DNA of 64,000 nucleotides from Daucus carota subsp. sativus. Its lineage: Eukaryota > Streptophyta > Magnoliopsida > Apiales > Apiaceae. The notes beneath the pieces were generated by a model. That model was given only the letters and a program-made list of their open reading frames with translations, was not told where the DNA came from and made no database searches. The DNA lies in the NCBI RefSeq assembly GCF_001625215.2, contig NC_030381.2, positions 2,195,131-2,259,130 on the forward strand. Reading direction: 5' to 3'. Of the stretch, positions 36,301 through 47,200 are shown piece after piece; position 1 is the first letter of the stretch, and each line of letters starts with the position of its first letter. Both the position numbers and the translations under genes were made by a program.

Positions 36301-39193
36301 AGAACTCTAAATTTCAAATAGATTTTTAGGATCTAAATCTAAATACATATTTTTTGGATCGTTGTTTATGTTCAAAAATAAATTTACATGTTTTTTGCAT
36401 CGTTGTGTGTTCAAAAATAATATCAAAATATATTATATAAACATGACATTTTTTGCATGTGCAGTTCTGTTGCAGATTCCTAACCAATACTAGAAATACG
36501 GCTAACGGTTCTAAGAGTTCTTAGGCTAATGATTCTAGGAGGAACATGACCCTATATTATATAATATTGGTCACGCTCAAGAGAGAATCGGTCCTTAAAA
36601 TAGAACCATGAAACCACTAAGGTTCTACTGCGGAACCCTAAATTTTAAGTAGATTTTCAGGATCTAAATCTAAATACATGTTTTTTGCATCGTGGTGTGT
36701 GTTCAAAAATAATTTTAAAATATAATACCCAAACACGACACTTTTTGCATGTGCAGTTCTGCTGCAGAACCCTTATTCATACTAGAAGGTTCTAAGGGTT
36801 CTTAGGCTAAGGGTTCTAAGTAGAACATGACCCTATATAATATACATATGAACAGTTAAGATTACAGCTAAGCTACTACATGCACTGTAAACCAAATAAG
36901 GCTGACAGGTGCTCGACAAGAAGTAAGGGAAAAAGAAACATATACAACAAAAACAATATAAAGATAGAACTAGGGTTTAAGAAAATAGTGAAATTGTATT
37001 AAAATAAAAGGCAAAAAAAAAATGCAAGCAAGATAAACAAGAAAAAAAACTCAAGTGGAGAGATTATAAGTGAAAATATCCAAGACCTTGCGGGGACCTT
37101 TGGTAAGGCATTCTTCAAGCTGCACACATGAGTGGTCATCTTTGCAAGCTACTAAAATAGTTCCCTCGTCAATTTCTTCTGTGACGGAATCTTCCGTCGA
37201 CGAAGCTTGTTTCAGTCTATCATTCTTTATCTCTTCAAGGATTTCCTAAAAAAATGAGAGGGGTGGGGGTGGGGGGGGGGGGCAAAGTTAGTAGCTGGTT
37301 TTAGTCGTTTGACAACCAAAGTAAAAAATATAACTTACTTATAAGACCAAAAATCAACTTTATTTATAATTACAATAATTAGTAACTTTTAAAATGGAAG
37401 TAACAAATATAGTTGAATACAGCTATTGTAAATTTTAAGCAAAGCAGAACTCACTCACTCACAAGAAAGACTTTCCACTTTGGTGCCTCCTCTAGAACTT
37501 CCTCCAAAACTACTTGAATATTTGTACTTGCTGGTAAAGAATCTGCATGTGAAAAAGCAAGAACAATAAGAATTTACCTAAATCACAGAATAAAAGATCT
37601 AGGTTTACACAGAACTTCACCTTCATTGTCCTTGTTCTTATCTTGCAGTTTTCTCTTTTTAGGTGTTTTGGTCTTACTCTGTCCAACTATTTTCCCATCC
37701 TCCAACCTCTTGCAATAGTAAACTCGCTTCTTCGCATACTCAAAAATCTTAACACTTGACTCTGCAAATATCCATACAGACCGGAAACTCTCGGATGCTC
37801 TTAAGGAATCCAAATACTTCAAATAGGTCACAGCATCATACCTGTTCAACTCTCATGTCAATCACAAACCGCAACATAAAAAACACAATAATGAAGGCAA
37901 CTAAGGGAGGTATATTCAATTGGGATTTTATAAATTGTATCTGTTTTGATTTTATGCGGAGTCTAGTGAATTCTAGATAAAATGTCGTAAAGTTTATTTA
38001 GTATCTTTATGATTTAGGCACAGTGCTTCAAAATCTCTTAAATTATCGTGGAATTTCAAAAAACATAAAATACACTGAACAATGTCACAAAATCCATCAT
38101 AAACTACACTTAGATTTCATGAATGAACATCCCCCTTAAACTTGTTTCTTATCAGTTCACTCTTAATCATAATTGTCTGCAGGAATAATGCTACAAGTTA
38201 TGAATCATGCTGTACTTTTATGTATACTAAAATGTAAAAACATTTTATACTATTAATTAAAAGGATATGAACTTTAAAGTTCAAGCCAAATGTGCATTAC
38301 CTAACAAGATAATCCAACAATTTCCTCAACGTCTTCAAATCCGAAACAAGTTGCTTCGTCTTTTTCCCCAAAGTATGCCAAATCGGATCCAACTGCCTCC
38401 TAAGAATCTCATCAAACGACTTACACAATCCACTCTCTACCGTCAAATCCTCCACATCAACCTTATTAGTCTTCCTCATTTCCTTCAAACACGCATCCAT
38501 AACCTCGATCAATGCCTTCTGAATCTCCATCATGTAGTTAGTCATCGGAACCCGAACATCAACAACTTCCGGAGGCTCCTTCTCCAAATCCTGCTTCACA
38601 TACACATGAAACCTCGGCCACAAATGCAATTTCCTCAAGTACAAGCACTTCAGCGTCTTCTCGGCTTTCGAGAAACCCGAAACCATCGCCTGAGCATTAT
38701 CCGAAAACGCCCTAACATACAAATTCTTATTCCCCGTCCTCATAATCCGAACAATAAACGCCTCCGTCGACGTCGCAGACAACGTATGCGCATTAAGTAT
38801 AATCAGTCCAGCAATCACCGTCGGCTCCAACCGATTCGACAACAGATCGACAATTAATATCCTCGAGGTCACGAAAACGACGCCGCCTGAAGTGTACAGC
38901 GACGCGCGCTGGTTCGACGGGAGCTCGGAAGTGATCTCCGAGATTGTCGGAGCCCGGGCTCCGATATTTTCGGCGAGATTGTCGGGGGCGGGGGGATTGG
39001 GGGTGTTGAGGAGGATGGACTGTCTCTGGGAAGGGGAGGAGGCGAGGATGAGGAGAGTGCCTTGGGAAGTGTGGTGGAGAGAGACGAGATTTGAGATGAG
39101 TTTGTGGAGAGAGAGGCCGCCGGAGAGAATGACCATGCCGCCGGCGGGGTCTTCTAGAAGGTCCGTGATGATGTGTTCGTGAAACTGGACCAT
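33303..39193 (-). CDS. UVH1: DNA repair endonuclease UVH1 (XPF/RAD1/ERCC4)
   Basis: Nine exons on the minus strand give 985 aa: 39193-38301, 37841-37621, 37542-37463, 37245-37087, 35629-34832, 34533-34423, 34308-34048, 33964-33741, 33513-33303. The start is [20 protein letters not shown]; the longer upstream frame is discarded because family similarity begins here. The N-terminal half is the inactive helicase-like region ([40 protein letters not shown]). The ERCC4 nuclease domain has VDMRE (D758), GD785-786, ERK796-798 and D802, the complete GDx(n)ERKx3D site. The C-terminus carries the helix-hairpin-helix pair ([18 protein letters not shown]) and ends DAKYPTLL as in Arabidopsis. With ERCC1 it cuts 5' of bulky lesions in nucleotide excision repair. 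It is slightly longer than Arabidopsis UVH1 (956 aa), mainly in the exon 5 linker. Intron 4 carries two MITEs. Confidence 0.96.
35985..36553. mobile_element. AGGGTC-type MITE in UVH1 intron 4, internally duplicated
   Basis: It starts agggtcgcgctcaagagaga beside an AC microsatellite (35966-35984) and ends ggaacatgaccct, the inverted form of the start. The body contains two tandem copies, about 245 bp each, of ctctaaattt...ttttttgcatgtgcagttct followed by ggctaagggttctaag-type blocks. Confidence 0.75.
36568..36833. mobile_element. AGGGTC-type MITE with 10-bp target duplication
   Basis: A single-unit copy of the same family: tggtcacgctcaagagagaa at the left and tagaacatgaccc at the right. A perfect 10-bp repeat, TATATAATAT, flanks it (36558-36567 and 36834-36843). 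The duplication length points to a Mutator-like origin, although the terminal inverted repeats are only about 12 bp. Confidence 0.82.
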
Positions 39194-39592
39194 ATTTTTT
39201 AATTTTTGTTTTTGAGATTTGAGATGAGGTGTATTTATAATTGTTGGTTGGGTAATTGGGTTCGGAGCGAAGAGCGCGCGGATTTGAAAAGGCCGGGGGA
39301 TTGTGTCCGCGGGATTGTGCAATCGTGGCCCAATCTCGTCTATATATTCAATAATTATTTTTATTCCAAAAAAATTGTAAAATCTTGATATCTATTTTTT
39401 TTTACAATTCTACAATATTTTAATCACATAATTAAGTATACAATTTTAAAAATTCAATCGAGTTAATTAATATATCAAATTAATGTTTTTATTGAGGCTT
39501 TTTTTAATGACATTTCGAATTATGTGTTATGATCATTTTAAAATGTGTGTCAAAAAATAAGCAGAGATATTCAGATGGAGATATCATTAATA
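39194..39592 (-). promoter_or_regulatory. Upstream region of UVH1
   Basis: GC-richer near the start codon and then AT-rich. No distinct promoter motif is evident. It ends at the next MITE. Confidence 0.3.
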
Positions 39593-39900
39593 CTCCCTCC
39601 GTCTCAATTTATATGTCTCTTTTGAAAAAAAATTGTCCCAAAATACTTGTCCCTCTCTTCTTTCAATACAAAATTTTTTCTATATTAATTATTAATTATG
39701 AATTTTTTGAAACTCAACATTATTCTCATTTTTCAATGCACCAAATCTCTATATTTATTGTGATTTTTTTGAAACTCAATTATATTCTCCCTTATCAATG
39801 TACTAATTAATGATATATGAGATAAAATTATATTTAATCAACTGTTTTCTTAATATGCGTGTTTATTCCAAAATAGACTTATAAATTGATACGGAGGGAA
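39593..39900. mobile_element. Stowaway-type MITE upstream of UVH1
   Basis: Ends CTCCCTCCGTCTCAATTTAT and AAATTGATACGGAGGGAA, flanked by TA (39591-39592 and 39901-39902). The interior has two repeats of tttttttgaaactcaa with tattctc. About 400 bp upstream of the UVH1 start codon. Confidence 0.85.
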
Positions 39901-39944
39901 TATAAATTTTTTATAAACGATCAAATTTGAAATTCAGTCACGTC

Positions 39945-40685
39945 AAAAGAATTGTGAATTTCTAGCACCCACAAAGGCTCCCAGTGAATATTGCAGCACA
40001 CACCCCAGCCTAATACTCTCCTATTGTTAAACACAGCAGCATCCACTAAACCATAATCTAAGCTTCTCTCCAGCCTTTCAGGAAGCTTGTGGCTGCAGCT
40101 TTAACATTAAACGCAGAACTGTTAATCCTGTCCCAAAACCACTTATTTCTCCCATTCCAAATGCACCAGCTGATTAGTCCAATTTGAACACATTGTTCCC
40201 TGGTACAAGCTTCAAACATACGACCTAAAATCATGAATGCTGTGTCGTGTTGGCACTTGCGTTATCCGTTTCCACTGCATTTCGACACCATGGGCATTGT
40301 GCACTCTCAACAACCTGTTTAACTGCTAATGCGTGTGCAGTTGGCAAACACCCTTTACACACACACAATAGAAAATGTGTTACTTTACCTAGCATCTTCA
40401 ATGACCAGAGCTTATTCCAGAATCACTTGTGCACACTGTCACACTCCCCTTGCAACCACCTGTAGCAGCTCTTGAGCTCTTGACCGTAAATAACCCTTTA
40501 TCATCATCTAATAACCAGAACCAAGAATCATTTTTTTCTTTCAGAGGGAGAGGCACCCGTTTGATAAGCTCAGCATCCCCACTATTAAACACATCATCAA
40601 TTACTTCCATATGCCATCTCCCAGTCTCATCCATCAAACTATTCAACATTTCTAAAAAATAAATACTACATTCTACTTTAATCAT
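39945..40685 (-). pseudogene. LINE reverse-transcriptase tail fragment (zf-RVT and RNase H remnants)
   Basis: Reading the minus strand, 40685-40430 encodes ...GRWHMEVIDDVFNSGDAELI and PLKEKNDSWFWLLDDDKGLF, the region before the zinc-binding domain of plant LINE proteins. A frame change near 40440 then leads to FWNKLWSLKMLGKVTHFLLC, CKGCLPTA and VESAQCPWC, the zf-RVT pattern. Further down (about 40060-39960) VDAAVFNNRRVLGWGV resembles the start of the RNase H-like domain. It has stops and frame changes and lacks the reverse-transcriptase catalytic part, so it is a dead fragment. Confidence 0.8.
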
Positions 40686-42599
40686 TTATCTATGTCAACA
40701 AAAAGAAAAATACTGGTCTATATAAATACTCTCCAACTTTTGATATTTAGTAGATAACCAAAAACATCCATTACATATGAAAAATTAAATCGTTCAGTTG
40801 TCTAACATGCACAACCAAAAAAAATTCACATTTAACAGAATTGAATTATGAGATGAGAAATTTTGCAGTGAAAAGGGATTAATCAACTTCCTCTATCCTG
40901 ATGCCAGCATTGCTTGGAATAACAGAACTGAAAAAAGCCTTCAGTTTTCTCATCCTGGAGTTGTACTCTTCAACTTCAGCCCTCCTGTTTGCATCAACCC
41001 ATTGGATAGCCTCCTTGATAACATTCTCCGCATTTTTCTTAGTTGATGCATTAAGATTACACACAGCTCTGACTACACTCCTCATATTATACACATAGTC
41101 TTCGTATTTATTCATTGCCTTGATCTTCTTTCTGAACTCCTCATCCTCGGCTCTGTAAATCTCGGCTTCTTGTATCATCCTCTCGATTTCATTCTTTGTA
41201 AGCCTTCCCTTGTCGTTTGTTATTGTCGCGGCGGTCTTCACCCCAGCTTTCTCACACTCTGCAGTAACATGCAATACCCCATTTGCGTCGATGCCAAACG
41301 TAACCATAACTTTAACTTCGCGCCTCAGGGCAGAAGGGAGGCCATGGAGTGTTATCTTTCCCAACAAGTTGTTATCTGTTGAACGTGTTCTCTCTCCCTC
41401 ATAAACTCGAAAGCACATGGAATCCTGATAATCGCGGGCGGTGTAGTATTCTCTTTTTTTGCTGGTGGGGAATGTTGTGTTCCTGAGAATAATAGTACTC
41501 ATAGCTTTACCTAATTTCTGAACCCCAAGCGACAGAGGAGTAACATCAAGCAGTACTATATCCCGAATAATATTATTTCTCGCGCCACTCAGTACAGCAG
41601 CTTGGATAGCAGCACCATAAGCAACAGCCTCATCTGGATTAATACTCTTGCACAGCTCCTTCCCATCAAAATATTCTTGCAATAGCTGCTGCACTCTCGG
41701 AATTCTAGTAGATCCACCGACAAGAACAACATCATGGACCCTGCTCTTGTCCATCTCCGCATCTTTCAGACACTTCTCCATAATAGAGATACAATTTGTA
41801 AACAGGTCCACGTTTAAATCCTCAAATCTGGCACGAGTGATATTCCCGCTGTAATCAATTCCCTCGTATAAAGAATCTATGTCAATAGTAGTCATGGGAA
41901 TATTAGAGAGAATTCTCTTTGCCTTTTCACATTCATTTTTCAATCTTCGTAGAGACTTGGCATTTGTACTAATGTCTTTCCCGTGCTTCCTTTTGAATTC
42001 CTCAACAAAATGGTTTAGCAAACGATTGTCAAAGTCCTCGCCTCCAAGGTGAGTATCACCAGCTGTAGCCAGAACTTCAAATTTATCCTTTTCGATTCTA
42101 AGCAGAGAAACATCAAAAGTACCACCACCAAGATCAAAGATCAGCACAACTTTCTCACTAGCTGAACTGCCTATAAGCTTCTGGTCGAGACCATAAGCAA
42201 CTGCAGCAGCTGTCGGTTCAACAAGGATACGCAACACATTGAGGCCAGCTATTTTTCCTGCATCTTTTGTAGCCTGGCGCTGCGAGTCATTAAAGTGTGC
42301 AGGTACAGTAACAACCGCATCCTTTATTTTCTTTCCGAGGTAATATTCAGAAATTTCCTTCATCTTGATGAGAATCATCGACGACAACTCCTCAGGTGAG
42401 AATCGTTTCTCCACACCTTTGTAATTCACAGCAATCACAGGTTTGTTGGCACTGTCATTAGTTACCTTAAATGGCCAAAACTTCATGTCTTTTTGTACCG
42501 ATGAATCTGTAAATTTTCTTCCTATCAACCTTTTAACATCTGCACCAAAAAAATTATAGAGATACACTGTTATATTTTCATAACATCTAGCAATTTATA

Positions 42600-43633
42600 A
42601 TAATTATTAAAAATTATAATCCCAACAAGATATTTCAGGAGTGCAAAAAGATTCAACCACAAATTTGAAGCCTATTGTAAATAAAAAAGGACTATTAATT
42701 TATAACTAATAATAGGTTTCATAACATCCCAAGCCCGCAACTAGATGCATACCGGACTCAACAACCCACCACAGGTCTGTCCAACAAAAGTGCTTACAAA
42801 TTGGTATACATTAGTTATTTTCTTGTGCTTATAAAGGACCCAAACACTCTTTATTTAACCGACGTGCGATGTTACAAACACCCCCTCTTATATGCTCGAC
42901 AAGGACGTTGAGCTCCTAATCAAACTTACGAAACACGGGCAGTGCCTTTGCGCTCCACTGAAGTCCAGCTCACACCAAACACTCTTTATCTATTACTTGG
43001 CTACGCAGGCAAGCAGGGACGGAGCTATAATAGGGCAGTGGAAGTACTTCCCCCCACTATGTTCTATACATGTATAGATGTATTCTTTAATTTGTAATTT
43101 TACAGTTAATTAGCTGACCCATGATCAAATCTCTCCTATTTCTTGGCAGAGGTCAGAGTTCCATTTCATCTAGTCTGTACAGAATTGTATTTAACTACAT
43201 TTTGCAAAAAATCTATTTACAATCCCATCATTGCATTCTTAATTTTCTTAATTTTTAATTTTGTAACCCCACGAACACAAATTTCTAGATCCGCATCCGC
43301 CCCTGCGGGCAAGGCCTGTGCCTTGAGCCTCCGAAAATTTAAGGCCCCCAAATTAAGAATTATCTTTGTATAATTTTAAAAAAACATGCTGACTATATAC
43401 TAAATAGACCCCACAAACTGATTTTGACTAGGACCGCTAAATTCAGAACGGCCCACGAATCTTTATCCTAATCATCTTCAGTTTTGATAGCAAAAACATG
43501 TGCACTTGCACTTGACCATAGATCTGAGTCAAGAATGATCTTCATATATGTGTATTAAAAATCTAGAACAAAAGATATACATACTAAAAAAATATTCTGA
43601 AAATATTTTAAATAGAAAAAGTTATATCAGTAC
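42600..43633 (-). other. HSP70 intron 1 with transposon remnants
   Basis: The intron (about 42540-43633) contains the hAT-like element 43014-43305. To its right is a decayed copy of the gacggataaa repeat family (about 43310-43455). To its left (about 42730-42990) is a stretch with the duplicated block caccaaacactctttat/ggacccaaacactctttatt that looks like a solo-LTR remnant. No coding content. Confidence 0.5.
43014..43305. mobile_element. hAT-like element in the HSP70 intron
   Basis: Ends CAGGGACGGAGCTATAAT and GATCCGCATCCGCCCCTG form imperfect inverted repeats. The flanks carry an 8-bp duplication with one mismatch (CAGGCAAG 43006-43013, CGGGCAAG 43306-43313). 292 bp, no coding capacity. 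Confidence 0.7.
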
Positions 43634-43772
43634 CAAAAACAGTGTTGACAGGATTCAGAGCAGCCTGATTTCTAGCAGCATCGCCAATGAAGCGCATTGT
43701 ATCAGTGAAAGCAACACATGATGGTGTGGTTCTGTTACCCTGATCATTCGGAATGATTTCAACTCGATATTG

Positions 43773-44178
43773 TGATACACTAGCAACAGCTGGCAAGGTG
43801 GGACAGAGAGCAGGTGATGTGGAGAATGACATGGCACTAGCAATAACAGAAGGAAATAATGGCATCACTGGCTAGCAGGGAGAGTTTGTTAAGCTTAGGA
43901 CCACTCAGAAGGACAAGCCAGGAACATGCAGTATTTTGTTTGCATTTACATTTAATTATCATTTTGTTTTGTATGAGGAAGGTTGTATGTAGTCCTGAGT
44001 AGGTAGAGCCTGAGGCATTATCATTGTGGTGTAAAAACTTATCTATCTCTATATTCTCTCCTCCTTAATATTATCACAGTTAGTCTCTTCGAAGTTGCTT
44101 TTCTCTTTTGCTGACTTCCTGGAATTAACTTAGTAATCTTGTCATCTTTATCCATATCAAATCATCACCACGGTAACA
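43773..44178 (+). repeat. 5' LTR
   Basis: 406 bp with TG...CA ends, matching 48740-49145 base for base as far as I can read. Contains tgtaaaaacttatctatctc and ctctatattctctcctcct, likely parts of the element's own promoter and leader, but I cannot place the start site. Confidence 0.95.
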
Positions 44179-44179
44179 C

Positions 44180-44190
44180 TGGTATCAGAC
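44180..44190 (+). other. Primer-binding site (tRNA-iMet)
   Basis: tggtatcagac follows the 5' LTR after one base. Its first ten bases are the usual plant initiator-Met primer site. Confidence 0.85.
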
Positions 44191-44210
44191 CCAGACCTTC
44201 CTTGGCAACC

Positions 44211-47200
44211 ATGGTGCAGGGGCGACACAACAGAACTACAGAGCAGTCCGACGAAGAAGGAGCACTCAGTGATCTGCAGCGCTTAGAGGTAACTGTTAAA
44301 GCTCTTCTCGAGGATCAACAACAAAAATTAAGTCAGACATGTGCTGCTAATGCTCAAAATATTAGTCAAAATACTAAATCTATTGCTGCCTTGAATGAGT
44401 TGATTGTTGGCTTATCTATGCAAATAAGTAAGGTCTTATCTAATGATGGGAGATTGTCTGGTTCCTCTAGATCAGGGGGTGATGATGAACATGGGTCTAG
44501 ATCTACTGATTTTCCAAACAAAACCCATAATTTTGCATCTAGAATGACGAAGGTCGATTTTCCTAAGTTTGATGGAACTGATTTGAGGTCTTGGCTTTAT
44601 AAATGTAATCAGTTCTTTCAATTAGATAATATTGAAGATTCTCACCGGGTTCGATTAGCAGCGATTCATTTAGAGGGCAAGGCCCTGCTGTGGCATCAGA
44701 ATTTCATGAAAAAGTGCAACAACATCTTACCAACATGGGCAAAGTATACAGAGGAGATACACTTGAGGTTTGGTGAATTATATGATGATCCCATGGCCGA
44801 GTTGAAGGCTCTGAAACAGGCTGGGACGGTACAGGAGTATCACGATTCCTTTGATGCTTTGGCTAGTCGGTTACAGCTACCTGAAGAATATATGTTGAGT
44901 TGTTATCTAGGCGGATTGGAGGAAGAGATACAACTCTCAGTTCGAATGTTTAGCCCCAAGTCTGTGCAACAAGCACTATGTCTGGCAAAGTTACAAGAAG
45001 CAGCTCAAAAGGCAAAAAAGGGAAAGACATACTACAAACCACCCCTCCTACCTACACCAGCCACCAAACCACTCACTAATCCCACCTATAAACCACACAC
45101 CACACTTCCACACAACCCCAATCGCAAAACCCTTACACCGGCTGAATATAATGAAAAACGGGCCAACAACATTTGTTTCTGGTGTGATGAAAAATACACT
45201 CCGGGACATAAATGTCGAGGAAAAAAACCACAACTCTATCATATTGAGGTTGAAGATGAGGAGGGAGACGAAAGTGACACACCAGAAGAGCATCAAATAG
45301 TTGACCTTTGTGACAAAGAGTGTGCTCAAATTTCAGTCCAGGCTATGGAAGGTGTGACTGCTTTTCAGACTATGCGAGTCACAGGACATCATGGCAAAAA
45401 GGAGCTCCAGTTGTTATTGGATAGTGGGAGCACCCACAATTTTATAGATGCTAGTAAGGCCTTAAAACTCGATTGCAAGATTGAACAAATCACTCCGATG
45501 TGGGTTAAGGTTGCTGATGGAGGCCAGCTCAAATGTGATAAAGCAATTCAAGGATTTAAATGGAGAATGCAGGGAGTAGAATTTGAGGCTGATGTGCTAC
45601 TCTTGCCTCTTAGTGGGAGTGATATGGTATTAGGCATCCAGTGGTTCACTAGTTTAGGCCCAGTCGTGTGGGATTTCTTGAATCTCACAATGCAGTTTAC
45701 ATACAAAGGCATAAGGGTGAAATTACGTGGGGCAAATGGGAAGAAATTGAAAGACATCCAATCTGCCAAGCTGGAGAAATTAATGCACCGTACTGGAGAG
45801 TTATCTATGCTGCAGTTGATCCCACTTGAAGGGGGGACTAGCCCTCAAATATCAGTAATGAGCACAGAACCTGAGAGCCAGCAAGATGAATTAAAATCTG
45901 TGTTGAAGGAGTTCGATTGCATTTTTCAAGAACCTCGAGGACTACCTCCTAGCAGGTTGCATTTTGATCACCACATTCCTTTGAAAGAGGGCAGCAACGC
46001 TGTGAATTTACGGCCTTATAGATATCCCGTGCTACAGAAAAATGTAATCGAGGAAATGGTTCAAGAGTTGTTAGATCAGGGCATCATTAGACCAAGCAAT
46101 AGTCCGTTTGCGGCTCCAATTGTATTGGTCAAAAAGAAAGACGGGGCATGGCGAATGTGTGTGGATTACAGGCAGCTCAACAAGGCAACGGTGAAAGATA
46201 AATTTCCGATCCCTATCATTGAAGAGCTCTTAGATGAACTACAAGGTACAAAATTCTTCTCAAAAATTGATTTAAAATCTGGTTATCATCAAGTGAGGAT
46301 GCAACCCAATGATGTCCATAAAACTGCTTTCAAGACCCACTTTGGCCATTTTGAATACTTAGTGATGCCGTTTGGTTTGACAAATGCCCCATCAACTTTC
46401 CAAGCGCTCATGAACTATGTTTTTAAACCTTTGTTGAGAAAGGGGGTGCTAGTATTTTTTGACGACATACTAGTCTATAGTAAGTCTTGGCAGGAACACA
46501 TGTTACATATTAGAGAGGTTTTACAGTTAATGAAGCAACATTCTTTACATGCCAATCTCAAAAAATGTTCATTTGGGGTCAACAAAATCCATTACTTAGG
46601 CCATATAATCTCTGATCAGGGCGTTCAAACAGAACCAGAGAAGATACAAGCTGTGTTACAATGGCCTATACCCCAGAATGTTAAGCAACTTAGAGGTTTT
46701 CTCGGACTAACGGGCTATTATCGGCGATTTATACAAGGATACGGCATGATATGTAAACCTCTCACCAACTTGCTCAGGAAGGACACATTTTGCTGGGATG
46801 ACAATGCTACCGCTGCTTTCGAGGAGCTAAAACAAAAGTTGGTGCGGCCACCTGTGCTGACCCTCCCAAATTTCAACAAACCTTTCTTGATTGAAACTGA
46901 TGCGTCGGGGAAGGGAATGGGAGCAGTATTGATGCAAGACGGACATCCTATTGCGTTCATTAGCAAGGCTTTTTCACAGAAAAATGCTTTACTATCAGCG
47001 TATGAACGGGAGCTGTTGGCCGTTGTCTTCGCTGTGCAAAAATGGCAGCACTATCTTACGATGCTTCCTTTTACTATCAGGACTGACCAGCATAGCCTCA
47101 AGTACTTGTTGGATCACAAATTGGCTACTCCATTTCAACAAAAATGGCTATCTAAACTAGCTGGCTTTGATTTTGTGATAGAGTATAAAAAGGGAGCAGA

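Noticed and set aside
38267-38857. 196-codon plus-strand frame within UVH1 exon 1
   Set aside because: Antisense shadow of the conserved coding exon.
38301-39322. UVH1 start upstream of 39193
   Set aside because: The extra 43 residues lack similarity to UVH1; homology begins at the ATG 39193.
44139-44210. Gag-Pol start inside the 5' LTR
   Set aside because: The first codon there is TTG and the stretch crosses the LTR end and primer site; the first ATG is 44211.
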